NCBI GenBank assembly: GCA_023251535.1
Contig: JAHEYP010000010.1
Coordinates: 6,131 to 70,130 of the forward strand
Direction: 5' to 3'
DNA from: Bacteroidota bacterium
Lineage (GTDB): Bacteria > Bacteroidota > Bacteroidia > AKYH767-A > OLB10
Length of the DNA: 64,000 nucleotides
Shown here: in pieces, positions 41,019 to 48,389 of the stretch
How the letters are laid out: every line of letters begins with the position of its first letter
Position numbering within the stretch: position 1 is the stretch's first letter
The notes under the pieces: model-generated
Databases searched by the model: none
What the model was told of the DNA's origin: nothing
Seen by the model: the letters and a program-made list of their open reading frames with translations, nothing else
Program-made: the position numbers and the translations under genes

Positions 41019-41387
41019 ATGAAAATTAGAATTAAAGGAAATAGTGTTCGTGTTCGTGTTACTAAATCAGAGGTTGCTCGCTTTGCAGAAGAGGGGAGGC
41101 TAGAAGAGAAAACAGAGTTTGGTGATGCTGTGCTTACTTACGCTTTGCAATGTTCTGATAAATTTGAATATCCTTCAGCGGATTTTAAATCGAATACTGT
41201 TACTGTTTATATTCCTACTCTAGTAAGAAAAGAGTGGGTGGAAACAGATCAAGTTGGATTTAATCATCGAATGGATATCGGGAATGAGAAAACACTATTC
41301 ATCTTGGTTGAAAAGGATTTTATTTGTCTCGATCATACCGACGAAGATCAAAGTGATAACTATCCGAATCCAAATCGTACTTGCTAA
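41019..41387 (+). CDS. Conserved hypothetical protein downstream of fdhD (DUF7009-like)
   Basis: A 122-residue cytoplasmic protein that I believe belongs to a Bacteroidota-conserved family (DUF7009-like; not verified). Its start KIRIKGNSVRVRVTKSEVARFAEEG has a strand-strand-helix layout of a small RNA/protein-binding fold; a second half with VTVYIPTLVRKEWVETDQVGF and LFILVEKDFICLDHTDEDQSDNYPNPN ends with an acidic tail and a C-terminal Cys that could bind metal. I have no function to assign. Its position after mobA and fdhD makes a molybdoenzyme-maturation role worth testing. Confidence 0.72.
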   Translation: MKIRIKGNSVRVRVTKSEVARFAEEGRLEEKTEFGDAVLTYALQCSDKFEYPSADFKSNTVTVYIPTLVRKEWVETDQVGFNHRMDIGNEKTLFILVEKDFICLDHTDEDQSDNYPNPNRTC

Positions 41388-41404
41388 TTTATTCTTGACT
41401 ATTT

Positions 41405-41746
41405 ATGGTTTCCCTCGAATCCGCTCGCAGTTTTGCGCTTTCGCTCGATGAAGTTGTCGAAGGCCCGCATCATGATGTTGTTTCTTTTAAAGTGAAGAGT
41501 AAAATATTCATGACAATGAATGCTCTGGAAAATCGTATTTGCATTCGCTTAAGTCCCGTTGATCAGAGTGTGTTTTCTGCTTTCGATTCCTCTGTAATTT
41601 TTCCCGTACCAAACGGTTGGGGGAAATATGGATGGACACTCATCAACTTAAAAAAAGTAAAAAAGGAAATGCTGAAAGACGCAGTGACAACAGCTTATTG
41701 TCATGTTGCTCCTCCGAAATTAGCTGCAAAATATCTCGAGTTTTAA
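41405..41746 (+). CDS. MmcQ/YjbR family DNA-binding-like protein
   Basis: A 113-residue protein of the MmcQ/YjbR (CyaY-like-fold) family: ARSFALSLDEVVEGPHHDVVSFKVKSKIF followed by RICIRLSPVDQSVF, VPNGWGKYGWTLINLKKV and AYCHVAPPKLAAKY. The double-wing fold has been proposed to bind DNA, with little experimental evidence. It starts 17 bp after the DUF7009-like gene and faces the DinB gene. Confidence 0.9.
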   Translation: MVSLESARSFALSLDEVVEGPHHDVVSFKVKSKIFMTMNALENRICIRLSPVDQSVFSAFDSSVIFPVPNGWGKYGWTLINLKKVKKEMLKDAVTTAYCHVAPPKLAAKYLEF

Positions 41747-41758
41747 TTCGTTAGAAAT

Positions 41759-41785
41759 AAAAAAGCCTCCCGATTTAAGGAGGCT
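41759..41785 (-). terminator. Rho-independent terminator (minus strand)
   Basis: Reading the minus strand, GCCTCC pairs with GGAGGC (stem positions 41765-41770 and 41779-41784), followed by six T. It ends the DinB gene transcript; on the plus strand no T run follows. Confidence 0.88.
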
Positions 41786-41797
41786 AAGAGAAAATTT

Positions 41798-42298
41798 TTA
41801 GTGCATTTCTAAGTCATCTGCACTCGGACCATAAACTCCCGGAATTGGAACGTTTAATAATCTCAAGTACACACCCAACTGAGCGCGGTGATGTATTAGT
41901 TGTGATAGCGCCATTCTGAATACTTCAGCTTTTGTATTGGTAGAAAATATTTGCTCTCCCTTACGCATTGTCCACATTTCTTCTAAACGAGCTTCATCAG
42001 ATTTGCTAAGTTCATCCTTGCTTTTTTCATAAGCTTCTTTAATAGCTTTTATTGCTTCCGCTGATGAATGCACTGGGTTCGGTTCAAAGTGATTGTTGTC
42101 GAAGTCTAGTTCTGTTGTTGTTAAGGCAAATCCTACCCAACCTGGAATTTCTGCAATATGTGTTGTTAATTGCTGAATGCTCATACTCTTTGGATGTGGT
42201 CTCCATTCGAATTTATCGTTTGGTACGATTGCAAGCATCTTCTCTGAGTTTTCAACTTCGAGAGCTAGTTCTTTTAAGAAAACAGGAATAATGTTCAT
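41798..42298 (-). CDS. DinB family protein
   Basis: A 166-residue DinB-fold (four-helix bundle) protein. The metal triad is in THIAEIPGW (His, helix 2) and the HHRAQ motif of helix 4 (LIHHRAQLGVYLRLL). Many DinB proteins use thiol cofactors such as bacillithiol; the substrate is unknown. I chose ATG 42298 (MNIIPVF); the longer version starts MSVAG and lies in the operator region. A near-perfect dyad (42339-42358) upstream probably serves the WYL regulator encoded next upstream in the same direction. Confidence 0.88.
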   Translation of the reverse strand: MNIIPVFLKELALEVENSEKMLAIVPNDKFEWRPHPKSMSIQQLTTHIAEIPGWVGFALTTTELDFDNNHFEPNPVHSSAEAIKAIKEAYEKSKDELSKSDEARLEEMWTMRKGEQIFSTNTKAEVFRMALSQLIHHRAQLGVYLRLLNVPIPGVYGPSADDLEMH

Positions 42299-42338
42299 AG
42301 TAGTATTTTTATTTGATGTGGCAAAGTAAATACCAGCC

Positions 42339-42358
42339 ACTGACAACCCTATGGCAGT
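42339..42358 (-). promoter_or_regulatory. Near-perfect dyad, candidate WYL regulator operator
   Basis: ACTGACA (42339-42345) and TGGCAGT (42352-42358) are complementary except one base, 6-bp spacer, about 41 bp upstream of the dinB ATG and overlapping a minus-strand TTG-N15-TTACTTTG element. WYL (YafY-type) regulators often bind TGACA-type dyads beside dinB genes, so this fits a regulated promoter. Confidence 0.5.
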
Positions 42359-42390
42359 CCGTTTTGAAAAAAAATAAAAAACTTGAAATT

Positions 42391-43080
42391 TTAAAACTTA
42401 ACAGGCAACTCCGTCATGTAATCACTTATGTTTTTGTGATCACTAATGACGAATGGCTCGTTGCTGTTTTTGAGGGTGATGATGCGTTCCACTTTAAAAT
42501 CTCGGTAATCACGACGCTTGTGACACCATCCAATCAAATGCCACCCGAAAGCATAAAAAACGAGACCAATTGGTTCGATTTCGCGCTTGCTCACTTCCGA
42601 TTTATTGTTTTTGTATTCAATAACTACAATATGCTTTTTACTTAATGCGGTTTGTAAAATAGATAAATATTCAAATTCTCTATTGATGCAATCTGGGAAT
42701 TGCCATTTGATGTTTTTCGATAATGCTTCTATTTGATCTCGTTGCTCGTGACGAAGTGCGTTTTTAATTTTAGTCAGCGCACTTGAATATTGATCTTTGA
42801 TTGATTTATCTCCGAAGGCATAAGCTAAATTTTCCATCAACAATAAAGCATTGGCTTCTGTCTCAGTAAAAGTTACCGGAGGAAGAAAATATCCAGGTAA
42901 AACATGATATCCTTTTCCGGCATCAAACCCAATTGGAATTCCCTGTTCATTCAGCGCTTTTATATCTCTATAAACTGTACGGACGGAAATCTCAAAGCGT
43001 TCAGCAATTTTTTCGGCTGTTGTAAATTTCCTCGATTGTAAATAGGTGAGTATGCCAAGGAGACGGTCAATGCGGTTCAT
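42391..43080 (-). CDS. WYL-domain (YafY-like) transcriptional regulator
   Basis: A 229-residue regulator: N-terminal HTH_11 (RLLGILTYLQSRKFTTAEKIAERFEISVRTVYRDIKALNEQGIP) with the classic YRDI recognition helix end, then a WYL domain (residues ~130-220) ending in FYAFGWHLIGWCHKRRDYRDFKVERI, which replaces the WYL motif with WHL. WYL domains bind nucleotides, or, in the YafY group, small molecules. It lies just upstream of dinB in the same direction with a 92-bp gap containing a dyad, and probably represses dinB and itself. Confidence 0.9.
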   Translation of the reverse strand: MNRIDRLLGILTYLQSRKFTTAEKIAERFEISVRTVYRDIKALNEQGIPIGFDAGKGYHVLPGYFLPPVTFTETEANALLLMENLAYAFGDKSIKDQYSSALTKIKNALRHEQRDQIEALSKNIKWQFPDCINREFEYLSILQTALSKKHIVVIEYKNNKSEVSKREIEPIGLVFYAFGWHLIGWCHKRRDYRDFKVERIITLKNSNEPFVISDHKNISDYMTELPVKF

Positions 43081-43139
43081 TTATAAAAAAGATTATTTGT
43101 TCGAATATTTAATGTCGATTTCTAGCTGAATAATATCGA

Positions 43140-43949
43140 TTATTCTTCCCATTTAACTAAGCAATTTTCTATTTCGATTTCTGGCTTTTCATTTTTATTG
43201 AAAATCCCGAATACCGCTGCTCCGCTGCCACTCATCGATGCATAAACAGCCCCTTTTTCATATAACAAATTTTTGATCTCGCGAATGATTGGACGATGTT
43301 GCATTACGGGTTCTTCGAAGTCGTTTATTAAATGGTTTTTCCATTCATTGATCGGCATCTCAATAATCGTTTTTAGCGATGCTTTTGGTTGCTTTGGTGT
43401 GATCCAGCTATAGGCTTCTGCTGTACCCACAGTTGTTGGTGGCATTACAATAACGATCGAATATGGGCTTAAATCAACCGAAATCGGACTCAAAATATCA
43501 CCTCTTCCGGTGGCCATTTTAGGCGTTTCTTCGATGAAAAAGGCACAATCGCTACCCAATTTGGCCGCCATTTCGGTCAATTTTGAGGTCGGAATCGCCA
43601 ATTTGAACTGCTGATTTAGCATTTTTAGCATAAAAGCTGCATCCGATGAGCCCCCGCCTAGACCAGCTCCCATGGGTAAAATCTTGTGCAAATGAACCGT
43701 AATTTGTGGTAGAGGATGCTCAGCATTCACTATGGCCCATGCTTTGTATAGGAGATTAGTTTGGAGCTCTCCATTTATAGGTAATCCGCTGATATTCAAA
43801 TTAAAAGCATCTTTGCCGCCTTCTGTCAGCTCTAAAATATCGGTCCATTTTACAGGATAAAAGATGGTTTCAAGGTTATGAAAACCGTCGTTTCGGCGCT
43901 CCGTAACATGGAGTCCTAAATTTACTTTACAGTGAGGAAATGAAATCAT
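43140..43949 (-). CDS. ispE: 4-diphosphocytidyl-2-C-methyl-D-erythritol kinase (IspE)
   Basis: A 269-residue GHMP kinase of the non-mevalonate isoprenoid pathway, phosphorylating CDP-ME. The N-terminal KVNLGLHVTERRNDGFHNLETIF, the ATP loop PMGAGLGGGSSDAAFML (~93-109), and the C-terminal VYASMSGSGAAVFGIF are diagnostic. It is cytoplasmic and essential in most bacteria. The minus-strand gene starts just before accA, which is divergent (about 87 bp between ATGs). Confidence 0.95.
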   Translation of the reverse strand: MISFPHCKVNLGLHVTERRNDGFHNLETIFYPVKWTDILELTEGGKDAFNLNISGLPINGELQTNLLYKAWAIVNAEHPLPQITVHLHKILPMGAGLGGGSSDAAFMLKMLNQQFKLAIPTSKLTEMAAKLGSDCAFFIEETPKMATGRGDILSPISVDLSPYSIVIVMPPTTVGTAEAYSWITPKQPKASLKTIIEMPINEWKNHLINDFEEPVMQHRPIIREIKNLLYEKGAVYASMSGSGAAVFGIFNKNEKPEIEIENCLVKWEE

Positions 43950-44007
43950 ATGAGTATCAATAACAAGAAACTTTGCCGATGCGAATCTACTTTTTTTTAT
44001 TTTCGGG

Positions 44008-44015
44008 TATCTTTG
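44008..44015 (+). promoter_or_regulatory. Predicted -7 promoter box (TATCTTTG)
   Basis: Exact TAnnTTTG match 21 bp upstream of the accA ATG; no clear -33 element. Confidence 0.5.
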
Positions 44016-44036
44016 TCACCCTAAACAAATCTCAGC

Positions 44037-44999
44037 ATGAGCAACGCGCTGTTGGATTTCGAGAAACCCCTGGAAGAGTTGCAGGATCAGTTGACGAAAG
44101 CTAAACAAATACAGGAGAAAGGTAAAGTGAACGTTGATAGCGTCATTAAAGACCTTGAATCAAAAATTGAAAAAACCAGAAAGGACCTATACAGTAATCT
44201 TTCTGCTTGGCAACGCGTACAGTTATCGCGCCACCCTGAACGTCCATATTCACTCGATTATATCAACGCAATTACTGATGGACATTTCACTGAATTATTC
44301 GGTGATCGTCAGGTGAAAGATGATAAAGCGATGATTGGTGGATTTGGTGAGATCAACGGACAAACAGTAATGTTTGTAGGCCAACAGAAAGGTAATAATA
44401 CCAAGATGCGCCAATACCGCAACTTCGGTATGCCAAATCCTGAAGGTTATCGTAAAGCGCTTCGCCTCTTTAAATTGGCGGAGAAGTTTAACAAACCTAT
44501 CGTTACCTTGATAGATACACCCGGAGCTTATCCTGGACTCGAAGCAGAAGAACGCGGACAAGGCGAAGCCATTGCTCGTAATCTGTATGAGATGTCGATT
44601 TTAAAGGTGCCTGTTATCTGCATCATCATTGGTGAAGGAGCATCGGGCGGAGCCTTAGGAATCGGTATCGGAGATAGAGTATTAATGCTCGAGAATACTT
44701 GGTATTCTGTAATTTCTCCTGAGTCTTGTTCAAGTATCCTATGGAGAAATTGGGATAACAAAGAAAGAGCGGCCGACGCATTGAAATTAACTGCTATCGA
44801 CATGAATAAATTGAAGTTGATAGATGGCATTGTTCAAGAGCCAGTTGGTGGTGCACATTCTAATCCTGGAGGGATGTTTGATACTGTTAAGGCTGAAATT
44901 ATCAAGCATCTTGGCGTATTAAACGGATTATCTCCCGAGGAGCGTGTTAAGCGTCGCATCGATAAGTTCTGCTCGATGGGCGTTTACAAAGAAGGATAA
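44037..44999 (+). CDS. accA: Acetyl-CoA carboxylase carboxyltransferase subunit alpha (AccA)
   Basis: A 320-residue AccA: with AccD it transfers carboxyl from biotin carboxyl-carrier to acetyl-CoA, the first step of fatty-acid synthesis. The N-terminal helical region [12 protein letters not shown] and the [16 protein letters not shown] stretch precede the crotonase-fold core with [42 protein letters not shown] and the [33 protein letters not shown] loop. A terminator with an 8-bp stem follows. Confidence 0.96.
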   Translation: MSNALLDFEKPLEELQDQLTKAKQIQEKGKVNVDSVIKDLESKIEKTRKDLYSNLSAWQRVQLSRHPERPYSLDYINAITDGHFTELFGDRQVKDDKAMIGGFGEINGQTVMFVGQQKGNNTKMRQYRNFGMPNPEGYRKALRLFKLAEKFNKPIVTLIDTPGAYPGLEAEERGQGEAIARNLYEMSILKVPVICIIIGEGASGGALGIGIGDRVLMLENTWYSVISPESCSSILWRNWDNKERAADALKLTAIDMNKLKLIDGIVQEPVGGAHSNPGGMFDTVKAEIIKHLGVLNGLSPEERVKRRIDKFCSMGVYKEG

Positions 45000-45025
45000 T
45001 CGTATATTACCTGAATAATAATGCG

Positions 45026-45053
45026 AAGCCGGTATTTTAAGGATGCCGGCTTT
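45026..45053 (+). terminator. Rho-independent terminator
   Basis: AAGCCGG (45026-45032) pairs with CCGGCTT (45046-45052), then TTG. The T run is short but the GC-rich stem is good; it closes accA. Confidence 0.8.
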
Positions 45054-45136
45054 GTTGTCGATAAAATAAATCACTGAACAATAACTGCATCCGTTTTTGT
45101 TCGAAAATAATTCGTGCACAGCTAAGATCCGTGTCG

Positions 45137-45144
45137 TAAATTTG
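45137..45144 (+). promoter_or_regulatory. Predicted -7 promoter box (TAAATTTG) abutting dnaB start
   Basis: Exact TAnnTTTG match only 4 bp before the dnaB ATG, so transcription would begin at or within the start codon, giving a leaderless mRNA. No proper -33 TTG was found, so an earlier promoter cannot be excluded. Confidence 0.45.
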
Positions 45145-45148
45145 AAAT

Positions 45149-46669
45149 ATGAGCGCCGAAAAACCGATTACCAGAAGAAAAGTCACTTCTAAGCAAATTG
45201 TTCCTCAGGATTTAATGCCGGGAAAGTTACCTCCCCAAGCAGTTGACCTCGAGGAAGCAGTATTGGGTGCTTTAATGCTCGATAAAAATGCGGTGGCTGA
45301 GGTTATCGATTTGTTACATGAGGATTGCTTCTATAAAGATGCGAATCAGAAAATTTTTCATGCTATTCATACTTTGTTTCATCAAACGCAACCTGTCGAT
45401 ATCTTAACAGTTACTCAACAGTTGCGCAAGACAGGTGAACTCGAAATTGCGGGTGGAGCTTTGTACATAACGCAACTTACTAATCGTGTTGCTTCTGCTG
45501 CTAATATTGAATTTCACGCGCGTATCGTCTTGCAAAAATATATTCAGCGAGAGCTTATTCGTATATCCAGCGACGTTATTCGTGATGCGTATGAAGAAAC
45601 TTCAGATGTATTAGAATTACTCGATCGTGCTGAGCGTAATTTATTCGCTATCGCTGAGTCGAATATTCGTCGTAAATATGAGGATATGCATTCCCTCATT
45701 TCGAAGGCGATTAAGGAGGTTGAAATTGCTGCTAAACAGGAGTCAGGTGTAACCGGTGTTCCTAGTGGATTTACCGAACTCGATCGCGTTACTTCAGGAT
45801 GGCAAAAGTCTGATTTGATTATCGTGGCTGCTCGTCCGGGTATGGGTAAAACCGCCTTTACGTTGAGTCTTGCTAAGAATGCTGCGGTGAAGTTTAATCG
45901 CCCAGTGGCTTTCTTCTCGCTGGAGATGTCGTCGATTCAGTTGGTGAATCGTTTGATTTCTTCTGAAACTGAAATTAGCTCAGAGAAATTGCGTAAAGGT
46001 GAACTCGCCGATTACGAATGGCAGCAGTTGAATATGAAGGTAACTCCTCTTACCAATGCGCCAATTTATATTGATGATACTCCTTCTCTTTCGGTATTCG
46101 AATTGAGAGCGAAATGTCGTCGTTTAGCTGCCGAGAAAAAAATATCAATGATTATCATCGACTACCTTCAATTGATGAGTGGTGGCGGTGAGAATAATAA
46201 AGGCGGAAATCGTGAACAAGAGATCAGTCATATCTCTCGTTCATTGAAGAGTATTGCAAAGGAATTAAGTATTCCGATTATTGCTCTTTCGCAGTTAAGC
46301 CGTGCGGTTGAGTCGAGAGCTGGTTCTTCTAAACGTCCTCAGTTAAGTGACCTCCGTGAATCGGGAGCGATCGAGCAGGATGCCGATATGGTTATGTTTA
46401 TCTATCGTCCGGAGTATTACGGATTAACCGAAACTGAAGATGGTACTCCTGCAGCTAACGTAGCTGAAATTATTGTGGCGAAGAATCGTGCGGGTGCTTT
46501 GAAGACGGTGAACCTTAAGTTCATCGGACACTTAACGAAATTTACCGACCTCAATGAATTTGATTTTGTTGATGAAACATCTCCAAGTCCAATGATGCCT
46601 AATCCGAATGTGAATGAACGTATTGTTCGCACATCGAGAATGAATGATATGGAAGAACCTCCTTTTTAA
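45149..46669 (+). CDS. dnaB: Replicative DNA helicase DnaB
   Basis: A 506-residue DnaB, the 5'-3' replicative helicase. N-terminal primase-binding domain: LPPQAVDLEEAVLGALMLD, then TQQLRKTGELEIAGG. The RecA-like motor has Walker A ARPGMGKTAF, Walker B MIIIDYLQLM, the H-box LSQLSRAVESRAGSSKRPQLSDLRESGAIEQDADMVMFIYRPEYYG and the arginine finger region. The C-terminal ~40-residue tail (SPSPMMPNPNVNERIV...) is divergent. The gene is single, transcribed without an intein. Confidence 0.97.
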   Translation: MSAEKPITRRKVTSKQIVPQDLMPGKLPPQAVDLEEAVLGALMLDKNAVAEVIDLLHEDCFYKDANQKIFHAIHTLFHQTQPVDILTVTQQLRKTGELEIAGGALYITQLTNRVASAANIEFHARIVLQKYIQRELIRISSDVIRDAYEETSDVLELLDRAERNLFAIAESNIRRKYEDMHSLISKAIKEVEIAAKQESGVTGVPSGFTELDRVTSGWQKSDLIIVAARPGMGKTAFTLSLAKNAAVKFNRPVAFFSLEMSSIQLVNRLISSETEISSEKLRKGELADYEWQQLNMKVTPLTNAPIYIDDTPSLSVFELRAKCRRLAAEKKISMIIIDYLQLMSGGGENNKGGNREQEISHISRSLKSIAKELSIPIIALSQLSRAVESRAGSSKRPQLSDLRESGAIEQDADMVMFIYRPEYYGLTETEDGTPAANVAEIIVAKNRAGALKTVNLKFIGHLTKFTDLNEFDFVDETSPSPMMPNPNVNERIVRTSRMNDMEEPPF

Positions 46670-46708
46670 AAGGAAACTTAATTTAATCAACTGATAAATT
46701 CTTGTTTT

Positions 46709-48346
46709 ATGAAAAAATATTTACTATTAATAGTATTAATAATTACTAGTCAGTTGATGTCGGCGCAAGCACCGGCATTTAGTTGGGCTAAAGCCATTGG
46801 CAATTCTTCTTCAAATGAAAAAGTTACTGGTCTCGATGTAGATGCCGGCGGTAATGTATATATCGCGGGAGAATTTAAAGATACAGTAGATTTTGACCCG
46901 AGTGCCAATGTAAACAATCTGATAAGTAATGGTGGTCGCGATATTTTTGTGGCTAAGTATTTAGCAGATGGCACTTTTGTTTGGGCTTATAATTTAGGTG
47001 GGTCAGGAGATGATGGCGCAACCGATTTAACAGTAGATGACTCTTCAAATATTTATATCTCTGGATATTATAATGGTACGGTAGATATTGATCATGGACC
47101 GTCAGTTCATCAACTTGCTATCAATACACTCGACAACGGATTTTTTCTGAAAATTAATACGAATGGCGATTATATGCTTTCGCAAAGTATTTCAAGTCCT
47201 AATGTTGAGTCGGTAAAGGCTATTGCGGTTGATGCTTCGCATAATATTTTCGTCTCAGGAACATATACTCAGTTAACAATTGTAAGTGCTTTAGTGCCCC
47301 ACGGACTCGATGATGTTTTCTTAGCTAAGTTCAGCGTTGGTGGAAATTATTTATGGGCTGGCGACATTGGTGGAAGTGCTGCAGATGATGTTAGCTCAAT
47401 GGCATGTGATGCAACTGGGAATGTGTATTTAACTGGGTCGTTCGCAGATATTGATTTTGATGCCGATCCAAGCGGAGGTACAACCACTTTATATGCTTTT
47501 GGAAATAATAAAGATTCTTATATAATTTGTGTTCGTCCTAACGGCATATTGAAATGGTCGAATGTAGCTGGATCTTCTTTCTTCGACGAGGTTGGTGAGG
47601 ATGTAGTGGTTGATCAATTAGGCTATGCTACAAGTTCGTACCGAATCGATGTGTTTCAATGTGGCGCTATTCATAGAAATACTGCAGGAGCATTTATGTG
47701 GAATAGTTTAAGTGGTAATCTTCCAACAGTACAAGAGCCTTCATTGGATGTTGATGCTCAAAATAATATTTATATCACAGGTTCATTTTCGGGTACTTTG
47801 AATAACTTCGGATTTCCTCTTTATTCTGCAGGATTAAACGATGTGTTTCTCGCAAAGATCGACACAACAGGCGCATTATTCTGGGAATTTAGAGTAGGAA
47901 GCACCGGTGAAGATGCCGCTTATGAAATGGCTATCGGACCCAATAGCACAATTTATTTAGCAGGATTATTTTCAGGTACTGTCGATTTTAATTCAACCCC
48001 AACGGTAAATACAATTACTTCTAATGGAGGAACCGATTTATTCTTGGTGAAATATGGATTTTCTCCTGTTGGTATTGAAGAGACTTCTACCTCATTAAAT
48101 TATGAGTTGTTCCCTAATCCTGCATCCAATGCTGTTTCGATTAAGTTAAATGAAGGTTCAGTTAAACCTAGTTCGATCAATGTGTATTCGGTAGATGGTT
48201 ATTTAATGAAGACGGTGAAAGATGTAAGTCAAGTTCGAAGCGATATTTTTACCTTTGATATCGATGGATTTGCTGCAGGAATCTACTTCGTAGAAATTAC
48301 TGATGGCGTCCACAAAAGAGTTAAAAAATTCATAAAATGTGACTAA
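46709..48346 (+). CDS. Secreted SBBP-repeat beta-propeller protein with T9SS domain
   Basis: A 545-residue exported protein. Signal peptide 1-20 (before APAFSW). Residues ~25-450 contain SBBP-type beta-propeller repeats: W-A-K/Y-x-(I/L)-G-x-S...V-D-x-x-(G)-N-V/I-Y-I-(A/T/S)-G-x-F-x-G-T-V-D-F-D, at least seven copies (for example VYIAGEFKDTVDFD, IYISGYYNGTVDID, VYLTGSFADIDFD, IYLAGLFSGTVDFN). A T9SS domain covers ~465-545 (LFPNPASNAVSIKL, ending KKFIKCD). These occur as surface or secreted binding proteins; the ligand is unknown. Confidence 0.85.
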   Translation: MKKYLLLIVLIITSQLMSAQAPAFSWAKAIGNSSSNEKVTGLDVDAGGNVYIAGEFKDTVDFDPSANVNNLISNGGRDIFVAKYLADGTFVWAYNLGGSGDDGATDLTVDDSSNIYISGYYNGTVDIDHGPSVHQLAINTLDNGFFLKINTNGDYMLSQSISSPNVESVKAIAVDASHNIFVSGTYTQLTIVSALVPHGLDDVFLAKFSVGGNYLWAGDIGGSAADDVSSMACDATGNVYLTGSFADIDFDADPSGGTTTLYAFGNNKDSYIICVRPNGILKWSNVAGSSFFDEVGEDVVVDQLGYATSSYRIDVFQCGAIHRNTAGAFMWNSLSGNLPTVQEPSLDVDAQNNIYITGSFSGTLNNFGFPLYSAGLNDVFLAKIDTTGALFWEFRVGSTGEDAAYEMAIGPNSTIYLAGLFSGTVDFNSTPTVNTITSNGGTDLFLVKYGFSPVGIEETSTSLNYELFPNPASNAVSIKLNEGSVKPSSINVYSVDGYLMKTVKDVSQVRSDIFTFDIDGFAAGIYFVEITDGVHKRVKKFIKCD

Positions 48347-48389
48347 GAACTGGGAGGCAACAAAATCCTTGTTTTTACGTTAAACGGCT

